Shown here piece after piece: positions 42,703-53,006 of a DNA stretch of 64,000 nt. Below the pieces are notes generated by a model. That model had not been told where the DNA came from. It saw only the letters and a list, made by a program, of their open reading frames with translations, and ran no database searches. Source of the stretch: Antiquaquibacter oligotrophicus. GTDB taxonomy: Bacteria > Actinomycetota > Actinomycetes > Actinomycetales > Microbacteriaceae. Every line of letters begins with the position of its first letter. Within the stretch, counting starts at the first letter, position 1. Location: the NCBI RefSeq assembly GCF_020535405.1, contig NZ_CP085036.1, positions 682,001 through 746,000 on the forward strand, given 5' to 3'. The position numbers and the translations under genes were made by a program.

Positions 42703-43533
42703 ATGCTCCCTGTTGACTGGCCGCTGACACCCGTGCTGCTGTGGGGTGCGCTCGTGGGGCTCATCGCGGTGCTCGTGATCCGCGCCATCCGTCGCGACCG
42801 CCGTGAGTACCAACGCTTCAAGCGCTACCGCACTACTCGGCGACGTCAGGCGATGCTTCTCACGTGGTTGAGGGATTCGGCGATCACTATCGGCGGACTC
42901 TCGATCGTGCTGCTGGTCTTGTCGTGGCAGTTCGTCGGGCCTTTGCTCATCGAGCTTCGCACCTGGATTGCCGTGCCGGAGCTACTCGGCTGGGTGATCG
43001 TTGTCGCAGTTGTGCTCGTCATTGCCGCGCTCACGATCGTCGGTTTCCGGGCCGTGCGGTCGACGCCGGAAGAGGCGGTCATGCTCGGCGACATCGCGGC
43101 CATGATCCCCCGCAACCGCCAGGAGATCCGCATCGGATGGTTGCTCTCGTTGAACGCCGGGGTCTCGGAGGAGCTCATGTTCCGCCTCGCCGTGCCCGCC
43201 GCTCTTTACGGCGCCTCGGGTAGTGCGATCGTGGCGGTCGCGGGCTCCGTCGTCCTTTTCGGCGCACTGCACATCTACCAGGGCGCGCAGGGTGTTGTCG
43301 GTTCGACGATCGTTGGTGCAGCGCTCATGGCCGCCTACATCGCGACCGGCTCGATCGTCGCCCCGGTCGTGCTCCACGTGCTCCTGGACCTGCGCTCGCT
43401 CGTTGTGCTGCCCAGCATGCTCTACGGGGCCCATCGCATCGACGGCACGGTTCAGCGCGTGATCGCGCCACTACCGAAGCCGAAACCCGAGCCAAAACCC
43501 GAGGAGTCCCCCTCCGACGGCAGTGCTCCCTAG
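42703..43533 (+). CDS. CPBP family intramembrane metalloprotease
   Basis: A 276-residue membrane protein of the ABI/CPBP (Rce1-like) family with about seven helices. Motif 1 is EELMFR (E156, E157, R161), motif 2 FGALHIYQG with H190, motif 3 VLHVLLDL with H225. This is a complete glutamate/histidine site. A Pro/Lys/Glu tail ([10 protein letters not shown]) ends the protein. Relatives process prenylated proteins or bacteriocins, or act in immunity to them. Its stop overlaps the convergent ABC exporter stop by four bases, though opposite strands argue against co-regulation. Confidence 0.87.
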   Translation: MLPVDWPLTPVLLWGALVGLIAVLVIRAIRRDRREYQRFKRYRTTRRRQAMLLTWLRDSAITIGGLSIVLLVLSWQFVGPLLIELRTWIAVPELLGWVIVVAVVLVIAALTIVGFRAVRSTPEEAVMLGDIAAMIPRNRQEIRIGWLLSLNAGVSEELMFRLAVPAALYGASGSAIVAVAGSVVLFGALHIYQGAQGVVGSTIVGAALMAAYIATGSIVAPVVLHVLLDLRSLVVLPSMLYGAHRIDGTVQRVIAPLPKPKPEPKPEESPSDGSAP

Positions 43534-45350
43534 ATCTGCGATTCGAACATCGTGTAGAACGCACCGCGCTTCTCGATGAGTTCCCGCGCCGTTCCGCTCT
43601 CCACGATGCGGCCGTCCGCGAGCATGTAGATCACATCGGCGCGCTCGATCGTCGTCAGTCGGTGGCTGATGATGATGAGCGTCTGATCGTGACTGGCGAA
43701 GAGATGGTTGAAGATGCGCGACTCGGCGAGCGCGTCGATCGCGGACGTCGGCTCATCGAGGATGATGACAGGAGCCTGGCGGTAGAAGTTCCGCGCAAGC
43801 GCCATCCGCTGCCACTGGCCGCCCGAAAGGTCGACACCGTTTGTGCCGTCCTTGTGCGCCATCCACGGCGATACGTACGAGTCCTCACCCTTCGGCAGTT
43901 TGGCGATAAAGTCACCAGCCTCGGCCTTGGCGAGGGCCTCCTCGAAAGCGTCACGGTCGAACGGCTTGGAGACCTTGCCGAAAAACACGTTGTCTTTGGC
44001 TGTCGCGAAACTGTAGCTCAGGAAGTCCTGCTGCAGGACTGCCAACTGTTTGTGCCACGAGTCGAGTGAATACTCGGACAGTGGCACACCGTCGAGGGTG
44101 ATCGACCCCTGCGTTGGAGCGTAGAGGCCACTCAGCAGCTTGATGAGTGTCGACTTGCCAGCGCCGTTCTCCCCCACGATCGCGACCCGCTGGCCGCGAT
44201 CGATCGTGAGCGAAACATCCTTCAGCACGTCGTGTTCGGAGGAGGGATAACGGAACGAGACGTGGTCGACGCGGATCTTCTCGGGCGGGCCCGGCAGCTC
44301 ACGTTCGCCACCCTGACGCACGTCGAGCGCCATGAACTCCTGGTAGTCGAAGAGATTCGCGAGCTGCTCGTCGAGGGAACTCACCTCGGTCACGAAACTG
44401 TTCATCGCGGTGAGTGCCCGCTGAACGATCTGCTGCACGTAGAGGAACTGACCGATCGGCTGGCTGCCGGCGATGATCTGCACGGTCACCCACAGGAGCG
44501 ATCCGACCTGGGCGGCCAACTCGAGGGCGTCAGCCGCCAAGCGCTTGAGGATGAACTTGCGCTCGAAGATGATGCGCTCGCGTTCATCGGCGTCCCGCAA
44601 CTCCTGCCGGAGGTTCAGGAGGTAGCGCACCATTCCGTAGAGGCGGAGCTCCGCGATGTGCTCGGGTTGGAACAACTGCCGCTCGATAGTTCCCTTGGCT
44701 CGGCGTACGTCGACGGTCGAGTTCCAGTGCCGCACCTGCGCTCGCGAGAGGGAGAACTGCAGGTAGACCCCCGGCACGATCGCCACCACGAGGATGACGG
44801 CGAGCCACCAGCCCACGAGGAGGAGCGCGACAACACTCGCCACAAGCGTGATCACCTGGGAGAGCATCCGGGACAGCGTGGTGAACGCCTGCGCATAGAA
44901 CAGGGAGAACCTCTGGGCGCGGTCGTACATGTCGATGGTGTCTTTGTCGTCGTAACGCCAGAACTCCAACGACAGGAACCGCTCGTACATGATGTCGCTC
45001 ACCTTCGCCTCGAGCGCGTACCGCATGAGGCGCTGCACGTACTGCTCGAGACTGCGCCACCCCGTCAGCAGCAGGCCGAGCACGCCGGTGACGATCACGT
45101 ATGTGATCGCTCGGGTGCCCGCGGTCGGATCGCCCATGATCGCCTCGCCGAGGGCGGTCGTCGTCAGAGCCGCGAAGTAGGTCGTGACGATCGGCAGGAT
45201 CGCGGTGATGAGCGCACCGGCGATCTGGATGACGATCGTGCCGGGTGTTGTCTCCCACGTGAGCTTCGCGATGTCCTTTGCAGCGACGAAGTACTGCTTC
45301 GGCCCGAAGTTGGACTGCTGAATTCGCCGATTACGACGCGGGGGTGCCAT
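43530..45350 (-). CDS. ABC exporter, fused membrane and ATPase domains
   Basis: A 606-residue half-transporter of the MsbA/LmrA type that should work as a homodimer. The transmembrane domain covers about 35-330 (helices near 39-60, 85-100, 160-200, 275-300). Walker A is GENGAGKS (393-400), the signature LSGGQWQR lies near 513, Walker B ILDEPTS follows and the switch histidine is in IISHRLTT. The signature and D-loop are intact. No peptidase domain or nearby peptide gene is seen, so the exported substrate is unknown. It lies 40 bp downstream of the phosphoketolase gene on the same strand. Confidence 0.9.
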   Translation of the reverse strand: MAPPRRNRRIQQSNFGPKQYFVAAKDIAKLTWETTPGTIVIQIAGALITAILPIVTTYFAALTTTALGEAIMGDPTAGTRAITYVIVTGVLGLLLTGWRSLEQYVQRLMRYALEAKVSDIMYERFLSLEFWRYDDKDTIDMYDRAQRFSLFYAQAFTTLSRMLSQVITLVASVVALLLVGWWLAVILVVAIVPGVYLQFSLSRAQVRHWNSTVDVRRAKGTIERQLFQPEHIAELRLYGMVRYLLNLRQELRDADERERIIFERKFILKRLAADALELAAQVGSLLWVTVQIIAGSQPIGQFLYVQQIVQRALTAMNSFVTEVSSLDEQLANLFDYQEFMALDVRQGGERELPGPPEKIRVDHVSFRYPSSEHDVLKDVSLTIDRGQRVAIVGENGAGKSTLIKLLSGLYAPTQGSITLDGVPLSEYSLDSWHKQLAVLQQDFLSYSFATAKDNVFFGKVSKPFDRDAFEEALAKAEAGDFIAKLPKGEDSYVSPWMAHKDGTNGVDLSGGQWQRMALARNFYRQAPVIILDEPTSAIDALAESRIFNHLFASHDQTLIIISHRLTTIERADVIYMLADGRIVESGTARELIEKRGAFYTMFESQI

Positions 45351-45390
45351 GAGACCGTTTTACACGGGGTCAGCGACAACACTCCGCGGA

Positions 45391-47847
45391 TCACGCGTTG
45401 TCGTCGCCGGTCGCCTCGAACCCCGACCCCGCGCCACCACCCGACCACGACCACTCCGCGACCTCGGGGATGTCTTCTCCGTGTTCTCGCGTGTAGGCGC
45501 GGGCACGGACGCGGGCATCCTGCATTTCCTGGCGGAGCGCCCCTTCGCGTTCGGCGAGGCCCGGCACACGGTCGAGCACATCGATGACGAGCTTGTATCG
45601 ATCGAGGTCGTTGAGCATGACCATGTCGAACGGGGTTGTTGTGGTGCCCTCCTCCTTGTAGCCGCGAACGTGCAGGTTGTCGTGACCGTGGCGCTTGTAG
45701 GTGAGCCGATGGATGAGCCACGGATAGCCGTGGTAGGCAAACACGATCGGCTTGTCCACGGTGAAATCCGCATCGAACTCGTGATCAGACAGCCCGTGCG
45801 GATGCTCGCGCTCGCTCTGCAATCGCATGAGGTCGACAACATTCACGACACGCAACCTCAGCCCCGGCACCCGTACGCGCAGGATGGAGGCGGCGGCCAG
45901 CATCTCCAGAGTCGGCACGTCTCCCGCGGCGGCGAGCACGGCATCCGGTTGCTCTCCAGCAACCTCGGTGCCCGCCCAGTTCAGGATGCCGAGACCGCGC
46001 GTACAGTGCTCGATCGCCTGGTCCATCGTGAGCCAGTTCGGTTGGGGCTGTTTGCCGGCGACCACGACGTTGACGTAGTCGACGGTGCGAAGACAGTGGT
46101 CGTAGGTGGAGAGGAGGGTGTTGGCGTCGAACGGAAGATAGACCCGGATGACGTCGGCCTTCTTGTTGACGACGTGGTCGATGAATCCCGGATCCTGGTG
46201 GGAGAAACCGTTGTGGTCCTGACGCCACACGTGCGAACTCAGGAGGTAGTTGAGAGAGGAGATCGGGCGACGCCAGGCGATGTCCTTGGATGAGGTGATC
46301 CACTTCGCGTGCTGATTGAACATGGAGTCGACGATGTGGATGAACGCCTCGTACGAGTTCAGTAGACCGTGCCGGCCCGTGAGCAGGTACCCCTCGAGCC
46401 ATCCCTGACACTGGTGCTCGCTCAGCATCTCCATCACACGTCCGGCTCGCGCGAGATGGTTGTCGGCATCGATCGGCAAGAACTCGGCGTTCCACTGTTT
46501 GTCGGTGACCTCGTAGACCGCCTGCAGACGGTTTGACGCCGTCTCGTCCGGACCGAAAATACGGAAATTCTGCGGGTTGTCGCGCACGACGTCACGCAGC
46601 CAGGTGCCGAGGATGCCCGTGGCGCTGTCGACGGTCTCCCCCGGGCGCGGCACGTCCACCGCGTACTTCCGGAAGTCAGGCAGCCTGAGCGGGACCCGAA
46701 GCACACCCCCATTGGCGACGGGATTGGCGCTCATGCGCCGATCGCCCTGAGGGGCGAGCGCTCGCGTACTCGCGACGACGGCACCGGCTTCGTCGAAGAG
46801 CTCATCCGGCCGGTAACTCTGCAGCCACTCCTCGAGCAGCCTCGTGTGCTCCTCGGTGTCGCGAGCGTTGGCGAGGGGCACCTGGTGCGATCGCCAGTTG
46901 TTCTCCGCGGGATGGCCGTCGATTACGGCCGGGCACGTCCATCCTTTGGGCGTGCGAAGGATGATCATGGGCCATGCGGGGCGTCCCACCAGGCTGCCGT
47001 CGGCAGCGGAAGCCTTGATGCGCCCGATGTGGTCGAGTGCTGCATCCATCGTCTCCGCGAGTCGCCGGTGGACGAGCATCGGATCCTCGCCGTCGAATCC
47101 GCCGGACACGAGGTACGGCGTGTGTCCGTAGCCGCGCATGAGCTCGAGCAGTTCGGACTCGGGGATGCGCGCGAGCACGGTGGGGTTGGCGATCTTGTAG
47201 CCGTTGAGATGGAGGATGGGCAGCACGACGCCATCGCGCAGCGGGTCGACGAACTTATTGGAGTGCCAGGCCGTGGCCAGCGGCCCCGTCTCCGATTCGC
47301 CATCACCGACGACGGCGGCGACGAGAAGATCCGGGTTGTCGAACGCCGCTCCGTAGGCGTGAGACAGCGAATAGCCGAGTTCGCCACCCTCGTGAATCGA
47401 CCCCGGGGTCTCGGGCGCCGCGTGACTCGGGATGCCACCGGGAAAAGAGAACTGTCGGAACAGCCTCCGGAGCCCCTCCTCGCTGTGGTCGATGTCGCTG
47501 TAGAGCTCAGAGTAGGTGCCGTCGAGATAGGCACTCGCCACCATGCCCGGCCCGCCGTGGCCGGGGCCGCAAATGTAGATCGAGTTCAGATCGCGTTCGA
47601 CGATCACACGGTTGAGGTGTGCCCACAGGAGGTTGAGTCCGGGTGTCGTTCCCCAGTGACCGAGGAGCCGCGGCTTGATGTCGTCCCTCGTGAGCGGTCG
47701 GCGCAGGAGCGGGTTGTCGAGCAGATAGATCTGCCCCACCGAGAGGTAGTTCGCGGTGCGCCACCAGTCGTGGACTGTGGTGAGCGTCTCGTCATTCGGA
47801 GGGACGGCGTTCAGAATGGGCCAGGATGCTGCGCTCGCGGCGGTCAT
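45391..47847 (-). CDS. xfp: Phosphoketolase (Xfp family)
   Basis: An 818-residue thiamine-diphosphate enzyme splitting xylulose 5-phosphate (and often fructose 6-phosphate) with phosphate to acetyl phosphate and a triose or tetrose phosphate. Family motifs are [29 protein letters not shown], the ThDP/Mg site [20 protein letters not shown], the central [18 protein letters not shown], and the C-terminal [16 protein letters not shown]. Full length, no lesion. A tetR gene ends 18 bp upstream on the same strand, so regulator and enzyme are likely one transcript. No acetate kinase or phosphotransacetylase is in the window. Confidence 0.95.
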   Translation of the reverse strand: MTAASAASWPILNAVPPNDETLTTVHDWWRTANYLSVGQIYLLDNPLLRRPLTRDDIKPRLLGHWGTTPGLNLLWAHLNRVIVERDLNSIYICGPGHGGPGMVASAYLDGTYSELYSDIDHSEEGLRRLFRQFSFPGGIPSHAAPETPGSIHEGGELGYSLSHAYGAAFDNPDLLVAAVVGDGESETGPLATAWHSNKFVDPLRDGVVLPILHLNGYKIANPTVLARIPESELLELMRGYGHTPYLVSGGFDGEDPMLVHRRLAETMDAALDHIGRIKASAADGSLVGRPAWPMIILRTPKGWTCPAVIDGHPAENNWRSHQVPLANARDTEEHTRLLEEWLQSYRPDELFDEAGAVVASTRALAPQGDRRMSANPVANGGVLRVPLRLPDFRKYAVDVPRPGETVDSATGILGTWLRDVVRDNPQNFRIFGPDETASNRLQAVYEVTDKQWNAEFLPIDADNHLARAGRVMEMLSEHQCQGWLEGYLLTGRHGLLNSYEAFIHIVDSMFNQHAKWITSSKDIAWRRPISSLNYLLSSHVWRQDHNGFSHQDPGFIDHVVNKKADVIRVYLPFDANTLLSTYDHCLRTVDYVNVVVAGKQPQPNWLTMDQAIEHCTRGLGILNWAGTEVAGEQPDAVLAAAGDVPTLEMLAAASILRVRVPGLRLRVVNVVDLMRLQSEREHPHGLSDHEFDADFTVDKPIVFAYHGYPWLIHRLTYKRHGHDNLHVRGYKEEGTTTTPFDMVMLNDLDRYKLVIDVLDRVPGLAEREGALRQEMQDARVRARAYTREHGEDIPEVAEWSWSGGGAGSGFEATGDDNA

Positions 47848-47865
47848 GGCCCCATGTTTGCACCA

Positions 47866-48477
47866 TCAGACCGATCGCGACAGGGTCTCCCGACCTACGG
47901 AGGGATGATCGTGCGCTGGCCACCACGGCGGGGTGAGGTCAGTGAGTACCGCCAGGAAGTCGTGCGGGTCGCGGGGGTCGGCGAGCCACACCGAAATCGC
48001 GCCAACCGTTCCGTCCGCCACGTACCGCAGTGCCGCATCGCGCGACAGTGAGCTCGGGATGCCGGGGATCGCCGGCGGCTCGAGTAACCCTTGAGTGACG
48101 AGAAGCCGCGAAGACGCCTGGAAGTGTGCGCTCAAGAAGTCGTGGAGGGGCCCGCCGTCGGCGAGGCCCCGCCGGTAGATGGCCGCATGGCGCTCGACGT
48201 GCTCGAGCACCGCGAGCGTCACGTCCCGCAGCGCAGCGGGGAGCGACCGGGCGTCGAGTCCCGAAAGGTGTCGAGTGCGCGCCTCATCCAGTTCCGCACG
48301 GAGAGCATCAGTGAGGAGAGCGGCGGGTGATTCCGCGTGCTCGTAGAACGTCGAACGGTGGACCCCAGCCAGGCGCGCCACCTCGGCCACCGTGAGGTCG
48401 TCCGCGCGGCGGTCGGCCGCGAGCTCGAAGACTGCAGCATGCAGCTTGAGGCGGCTTCGACGTTGCCGGGCATCCAT
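47866..48477 (-). CDS. TetR family regulator upstream of phosphoketolase
   Basis: A 203-residue TetR protein with HTH LTVAEVARLAGVHRSTFYEHA (about 24-44) and a helical ligand domain. It lies 18 bp upstream of xfp on the same strand and divergent to a short-chain dehydrogenase gene. The shared 86-bp region contains a palindrome CGACA-CA-TGTCG. It probably represses itself with xfp and/or the dehydrogenase; which effector it senses is not visible. Confidence 0.85.
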   Translation of the reverse strand: MDARQRRSRLKLHAAVFELAADRRADDLTVAEVARLAGVHRSTFYEHAESPAALLTDALRAELDEARTRHLSGLDARSLPAALRDVTLAVLEHVERHAAIYRRGLADGGPLHDFLSAHFQASSRLLVTQGLLEPPAIPGIPSSLSRDAALRYVADGTVGAISVWLADPRDPHDFLAVLTDLTPPWWPAHDHPSVGRETLSRSV

Positions 48478-48524
48478 ACGAAACTCCCTGTCTGTGGTGG
48501 GCTGACCAAGAGTAGTATCTCTCT

Positions 48525-48542
48525 AAACGACACATGTCGGTT
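48525..48542. promoter_or_regulatory. TetR operator candidate before the SDR gene
   Basis: AACGACA-CA-TGTCGGTT (48526-48542), perfect 5-bp inner arms extending with one bulge, 22 bp upstream of the SDR start and 48 bp upstream of the divergent tetR. The position suits repression of both directions. Confidence 0.6.
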
Positions 48543-48563
48543 AATGGATTTATGGAGGAGAAC

Positions 48564-49319
48564 ATGGCAACCTACGACGTTCAGAACCGTTCGGCGATCG
48601 TCACGGGAGCAGGCTCTGGCATTGGGCGAGCGGTCGCGCACACCCTCGCCGCGAGCGGCGCCGCCGTCATCGTGAGTGACCTCGGGGCCGAGTCCGCCGA
48701 GGCGGTCGTCGAGGAGATTCGCGCAGCAGGAGGCACCGCCGAGCCGCACGTCGGCGACGTATCAGACCCCGCGGTATCCGAGAGTGCGGTGGCCGCCGCT
48801 AACGGCCTCGCTCCGCTGAAGATCGCCGTCAACAATGCGGGAATCGGAGGCGCCGCCGCCACCGTCGGCGACTACCCAATCGACAGTTGGCGCAAAGTCA
48901 TCGAGATCAACCTCAACGCCGTGTTCTACGGTCTCAAGTACCAGCTTCCCGCCATCGCGGAAAACGGTGGAGGGTCGATCGTCAACATGGCCTCCGTGCT
49001 CGGCTCGGTCGGATTCCCGATGTCCTCCGCCTACGTCACCGCGAAGCACGGTCTCCTCGGACTCACCAAAAACGCCGCGCTCGAATACGGCGACAAAAAC
49101 GTGCGTGTCAACGCCGTGGGCCCCGGGTTCATCCACACACCCCTCGTCGATGCGAACCTCGACGACGCGACCCAGCAGTTTCTCGCGAGCAAGCACGCGC
49201 TCGGTCGCCTCGGCACGCCAGAAGAGGTCGCATCGCTCGTGGCCTTCCTCGCCTCCGACGCCGCATCCTTCGTCAGCGGCAGCTACCACCTCGTCGACGG
49301 CGGATACGCGGCGCAGTAG
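48564..49319 (+). CDS. Short-chain dehydrogenase/reductase
   Basis: A 251-residue classical SDR. NAD(P) motif TGAGSGIG (14-21), NNAG in the core, catalytic S144, Y157 and K161 (YVTAKHG). An aspartate after the second strand (VSDL) favours NAD(H). ATG 48564 is chosen because GGAGGAG lies just upstream; earlier ATGs at 48534 and 48552 overlap the operator or the ribosome-binding site. Substrate unknown. It is divergent from the tetR-xfp unit and tail-to-tail with mfd, whose stop abuts directly. Confidence 0.88.
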   Translation: MATYDVQNRSAIVTGAGSGIGRAVAHTLAASGAAVIVSDLGAESAEAVVEEIRAAGGTAEPHVGDVSDPAVSESAVAAANGLAPLKIAVNNAGIGGAAATVGDYPIDSWRKVIEINLNAVFYGLKYQLPAIAENGGGSIVNMASVLGSVGFPMSSAYVTAKHGLLGLTKNAALEYGDKNVRVNAVGPGFIHTPLVDANLDDATQQFLASKHALGRLGTPEEVASLVAFLASDAASFVSGSYHLVDGGYAAQ

Positions 49320-52300
49320 CTACGACTGCTCCCCCGCAGCGACCTGCTCGGCCGAGAAGATCGACACGAGCAGGTCGCCCACCCACTCGATCAGGTGCGC
49401 GTCGTCCGGCACCGTCGGGAGCGGGATGATCGCAGCCGACGCTGCCGCGTGATACTTCGCGCCCGGATACATCCGCTGCAACCGAATCTGCAGGGAATCC
49501 GGAAGGTTCGCGGGGGCAACTCGAAGCTTGTCGCCCATGACCACGACCTCGCCGAGGCCCGCCTTCTGGGCCATCCGCCGCAAGCGCGAGACGGCGATGA
49601 GATTGACCACCTGCACGGGAGGTTCGCCGTAACGATCGGCGAGTTCCTCCAGCACACGGTCGATCGAATCGTCGGATGCCGTGGGCGCTGAAGCCGTCGA
49701 AAGCTTCTGGTACGCCTCGAGCCGCAGTCGCTCGGACTCGATGTACTCCTCAGGGATCGAGGCATCCACCGGAAGTTCGAGGCGCAACTCGGTCTGCCCC
49801 TCGGCAACGTCTCCTCGGAACGCCGAGACCGCTTCGCCGATCATCCGCAAATACAGATCGAATCCGACCCCGGCGATGTGCCCGGACTGCTCGCCACCGA
49901 GCAGGTTTCCCGCACCGCGGATCTCGAGGTCCTTGAGCGCGATCTGCATGCCGGCACCGAGCTCGTTGTTCGCGGCGATCGTGTTGAGTCGCTCGTGTGC
50001 GGTCTCGCTCAGGGGCTTGTCCGGGTCGTAAAGGAAGTAGGCGTACGCGCGCTCGCGACCGCGACCGACTCGTCCGCGCAACTGGTGCAGCTGAGACAGC
50101 CCGTACTTGTCGGCGCGATCGATGATGAGCGTGTTGGCGTTGGCAATGTCGAGACCGGTCTCGATGATGGTCGTCGCCACGAGCACATCGAACTTGCGCT
50201 CCCAGAAGTCGACCATCACCTGCTCGAGGGCGCTCTCCGACATCTGGCCGTGAGCCACCGCGACACGCGCCTCGGGCACGAGTTCGGCGAGCTGGGCCGC
50301 GATGCGGTTGATCGAGCTGACACGGTTGTGCACGTAGAAGACCTGCCCCTCGCGCAGTAGCTCGCGGCGGATCGCGGCGGCCACCTGCTTCTCCGAGTAC
50401 GGCCCGACAAACGACAGGATCGGGTGACGGTCCTCCGGCGGGGTAGCGAGAGTCGACATCTCACGGATGCCCGTCACCGCCATCTCGAGGGTGCGGGGAA
50501 TCGGTGTCGCCGTCATCGCCAGGATGTCGACGTTGGTCTTGAGTTTCTTGAGGGCGTCCTTGTGCTCGACGCCGAAGCGCTGCTCCTCGTCGATGATGAC
50601 GAGCCCGAGATCCTTGAAGGTCACACCCTGGCTGAGAAGGCGATGGGTTCCGATGACGACATCGACCGTGCCATCCGCGAGACCCGCGATCGTCTCCTTG
50701 GCTTCCTTGTCGGTCTGGAACCGCGAGAGGGCGCGCAGGTGCACGGGGAAGCCCGCAAACCGCTCGGCGAACGTCTCCAGGTGCTGCCTCACGAGGAGGG
50801 TCGTCGGGACGATCATGGCGACCTGCTTGCCGTCCTGCACGGCCTTGAATGCGGCTCGCACGGCGACCTCGGTTTTTCCGTACCCGACGTCACCCGACAG
50901 CAGACGGTCCATCGGGATGGGCCGCTCCATATCGGCCTTCACCTCGTCGATCGTCTGAAGCTGATCGGGGGTTTCGGCGAACGGGAACGCCTCCTCCAGT
51001 TCGCGCTGCCACGGGGTGTCCGGCGGGAAAGAGTGGCCCTTGCTGGCCATACGGGCGCTGTAGAGCTTGACGAGTTCGACGGCGATATCGCGCACAGCCT
51101 TGCGCGCCTTGCCCTTGGCGGCCGCCCAGTCGCTGCCGCCCATCTTGCTGAGGCTCGGCGCCTCGCCGCCGACGTAACGCGACAGCAGGTCCAGCTGATC
51201 GGTGGGGACAAAGAGCTTGTCCCCCGGGTAACCACGTTTGTTGGGCGCATACTCGAGCACCAAAAACTCGCGCTGCGTTTTGATCGCGTTGCGCCCGCCC
51301 GTGCTTACCTCGCGTTGCACGAGTTCGACGAACTTTCCGATGCCGTGTGTGTTGTGCACGACGTAGTCGCCGGGCTTCAACTGCAGCGGGTCGACGACGT
51401 TGCGACGGCGGCTCGCGAGCTTCTTGACCTGGCGTGTGCCGTAGCCTGCCGCGCGACCGAAGAACTCCGCCTCACTCAGGACGGCGAGCTTCTCCTCCGC
51501 GAGTTCGAAGCCCTGATCGAGGGTCGCCATCGACAGGTAGGCAACACCCGGCTCAGCGTTCTCGGGGAACGGCTCCTCGCGCGCCGAAAGCTCACGCTCG
51601 GCGAGCACGGATGCCGCCCGCTCCACCAACCCGTGACCCTCCGCGACGACGGCGACCCGCCACCCATCGCGCAGAAGTGACTCGACGTGTTCGAGCGCGC
51701 CATCCGGTTGACCGGCAAAACTCGGAACGGCGGTGGCATCAATCCGCACGTAGTCGTCGTCATCGCTGTTGCTGTCGAATGGGGAAAGGGTCCACCACGT
51801 GCGATCGCCAGCGGACTCGCGGAGGCTCGCGAGGGTGACGAACTCACCCGCCTCGAGGTCGATGGGTGCTTCGGCACCGGCGGTGGCGGCGTTCCACGCA
51901 GCGGCGAGGAATTCGCGGTTCGTCTCGACGAGGCTCGCAGCGCGCCCCGACACCCGCTCGGGTGCGATGACGGCGATCGCGGCATCCGTCGGCAGGTAAT
52001 GCGTGAGGGGAACGAGGCGGTCCACGAGAGCGGGGGCGAGCGATTCCATACCGTCGACGGGGATACCCTCACCGATCTTGGCGAGCATGGTCGACAGGCT
52101 CGGGAACTCGTGCTGCATCTCCCTCGCGCGCTGACGCACGGAGTCGCTCAGGAGCATCTCGCGGCTGGGGGCGAGTTCGGCGGCGGTGATCTCCTCGGGG
52201 AGCGAACGCTGATCGGCGACCGAGAACGCTCGGATCTGCTCGAGTTCGTCGCCGAAGAACTCGAGGCGAAGCGGATGCTCGTCGGTGGGAGCGAACACGT

Positions 52301-52859
52301 CGAGGATGCCCCCGCGCACAGCGAATTCGCCGCGACGCGTCACCATGTCCACACGGGAGTAGGCGAGACCGACAAGTCGATCCGAGAGTGCTGGGAGGTC
52401 GTAGCCGCGGCCGCCGGCGGACAGTTCGACCGGCTCGACGCTCGCGAGGTTGTCGGCGAGCGGCTGGAGGGCGGCTCGCACCGAGGCTACGAGTATGAGG
52501 TGGCCGCTCGGATGCTCCTGCCAGGCCCCAACCTCACGGAGTGCGCGGATGCGCTTGCCGACCGTCTCGGCGCTGGGGCTCAACCTCTCGTGCGGCAGCG
52601 TTTCCCACGCGGGGAACTCGATGATGCGCGCGTCGGGCAGGTAGCTGGCGAGGGAGCGGCGCAGCGCCTCCGATTCCCTGCCGGTCGCGGTGATCGCGAG
52701 AACGGCACGAGGGGTGTCGGATGCCCGCAACAACGTCGCGAGCAGAGGTGCCCGCATCCCGTCGACGAGCGAGAAGTCAGCGCTACGATCGGCGACCCGA
52801 AGCGCGCTCTCGACCGTGCGGGCGCGCGAAAGCCCCGTGATAATTCCGTCGAGAGTCAC
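49320..52859 (-). CDS. mfd: Transcription-repair coupling factor Mfd
   Basis: A 1179-residue translocase that removes stalled RNA polymerase and recruits UvrA. The N-terminal UvrB-like region (about 1-350) contains PAWETLPHERLSPS and VRGGILDVFAP. The RNA-polymerase-interacting CarD-like domain (about 475-570) has LKPGDYVVHNTHGIGKFV. The helicase has LLSGDVGYGKTEVAVRAAF (Walker A), IIDEEQRFGV, TATPIPRTL and the TRG-type QLHQLRGRVGRG. The C-terminal regulatory domain is complete. Pth and rplY precede it in conserved order, but mazG, usually next, is 16 kb away. Confidence 0.96.
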   Translation of the reverse strand: MTLDGIITGLSRARTVESALRVADRSADFSLVDGMRAPLLATLLRASDTPRAVLAITATGRESEALRRSLASYLPDARIIEFPAWETLPHERLSPSAETVGKRIRALREVGAWQEHPSGHLILVASVRAALQPLADNLASVEPVELSAGGRGYDLPALSDRLVGLAYSRVDMVTRRGEFAVRGGILDVFAPTDEHPLRLEFFGDELEQIRAFSVADQRSLPEEITAAELAPSREMLLSDSVRQRAREMQHEFPSLSTMLAKIGEGIPVDGMESLAPALVDRLVPLTHYLPTDAAIAVIAPERVSGRAASLVETNREFLAAAWNAATAGAEAPIDLEAGEFVTLASLRESAGDRTWWTLSPFDSNSDDDDYVRIDATAVPSFAGQPDGALEHVESLLRDGWRVAVVAEGHGLVERAASVLAERELSAREEPFPENAEPGVAYLSMATLDQGFELAEEKLAVLSEAEFFGRAAGYGTRQVKKLASRRRNVVDPLQLKPGDYVVHNTHGIGKFVELVQREVSTGGRNAIKTQREFLVLEYAPNKRGYPGDKLFVPTDQLDLLSRYVGGEAPSLSKMGGSDWAAAKGKARKAVRDIAVELVKLYSARMASKGHSFPPDTPWQRELEEAFPFAETPDQLQTIDEVKADMERPIPMDRLLSGDVGYGKTEVAVRAAFKAVQDGKQVAMIVPTTLLVRQHLETFAERFAGFPVHLRALSRFQTDKEAKETIAGLADGTVDVVIGTHRLLSQGVTFKDLGLVIIDEEQRFGVEHKDALKKLKTNVDILAMTATPIPRTLEMAVTGIREMSTLATPPEDRHPILSFVGPYSEKQVAAAIRRELLREGQVFYVHNRVSSINRIAAQLAELVPEARVAVAHGQMSESALEQVMVDFWERKFDVLVATTIIETGLDIANANTLIIDRADKYGLSQLHQLRGRVGRGRERAYAYFLYDPDKPLSETAHERLNTIAANNELGAGMQIALKDLEIRGAGNLLGGEQSGHIAGVGFDLYLRMIGEAVSAFRGDVAEGQTELRLELPVDASIPEEYIESERLRLEAYQKLSTASAPTASDDSIDRVLEELADRYGEPPVQVVNLIAVSRLRRMAQKAGLGEVVVMGDKLRVAPANLPDSLQIRLQRMYPGAKYHAAASAAIIPLPTVPDDAHLIEWVGDLLVSIFSAEQVAAGEQS

Positions 52860-52900
52860 CGGTCGATTCTAGTTACCGCTGCCGACACCATTGTCTGGAC

Positions 52901-53002
52901 GTCGCTCAGCGACGGTCCACCCGCGGTGGTTTGAGCCGCACGCGCAGGTATAAACATGCGCGTGCGGCTCAAACCTGCGCGCGGGAAGTGTCGCTCAGCG
53001 AC
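52901..53002. repeat. 102-bp symmetric composite inverted repeat between pth and mfd
   Basis: The centre is a perfect 19-bp inverted repeat (52928-52946 / 52957-52975, arm GGTTTGAGCCGCACGCGCA) with a 10-nt loop. On each side, exactly 14 bp further out, stands the same near-palindrome GTCGCTCAGCGAC (52901-52913 and 52990-53002). The whole therefore forms 46-bp arms matching at most positions. It lies between pth (stop 53007) and mfd (start 52859). It may terminate or process the pth-mfd transcript, or be a small mobile palindromic element. Confidence 0.8.
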
Positions 53003-53006
53003 GTCG

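Noticed and set aside
42703..45350. Complete bacteriocin locus (CPBP protease plus ABC exporter)
   Set aside because: The genes are on opposite strands, the exporter lacks a C39 peptidase domain, and no leader-peptide gene is visible.
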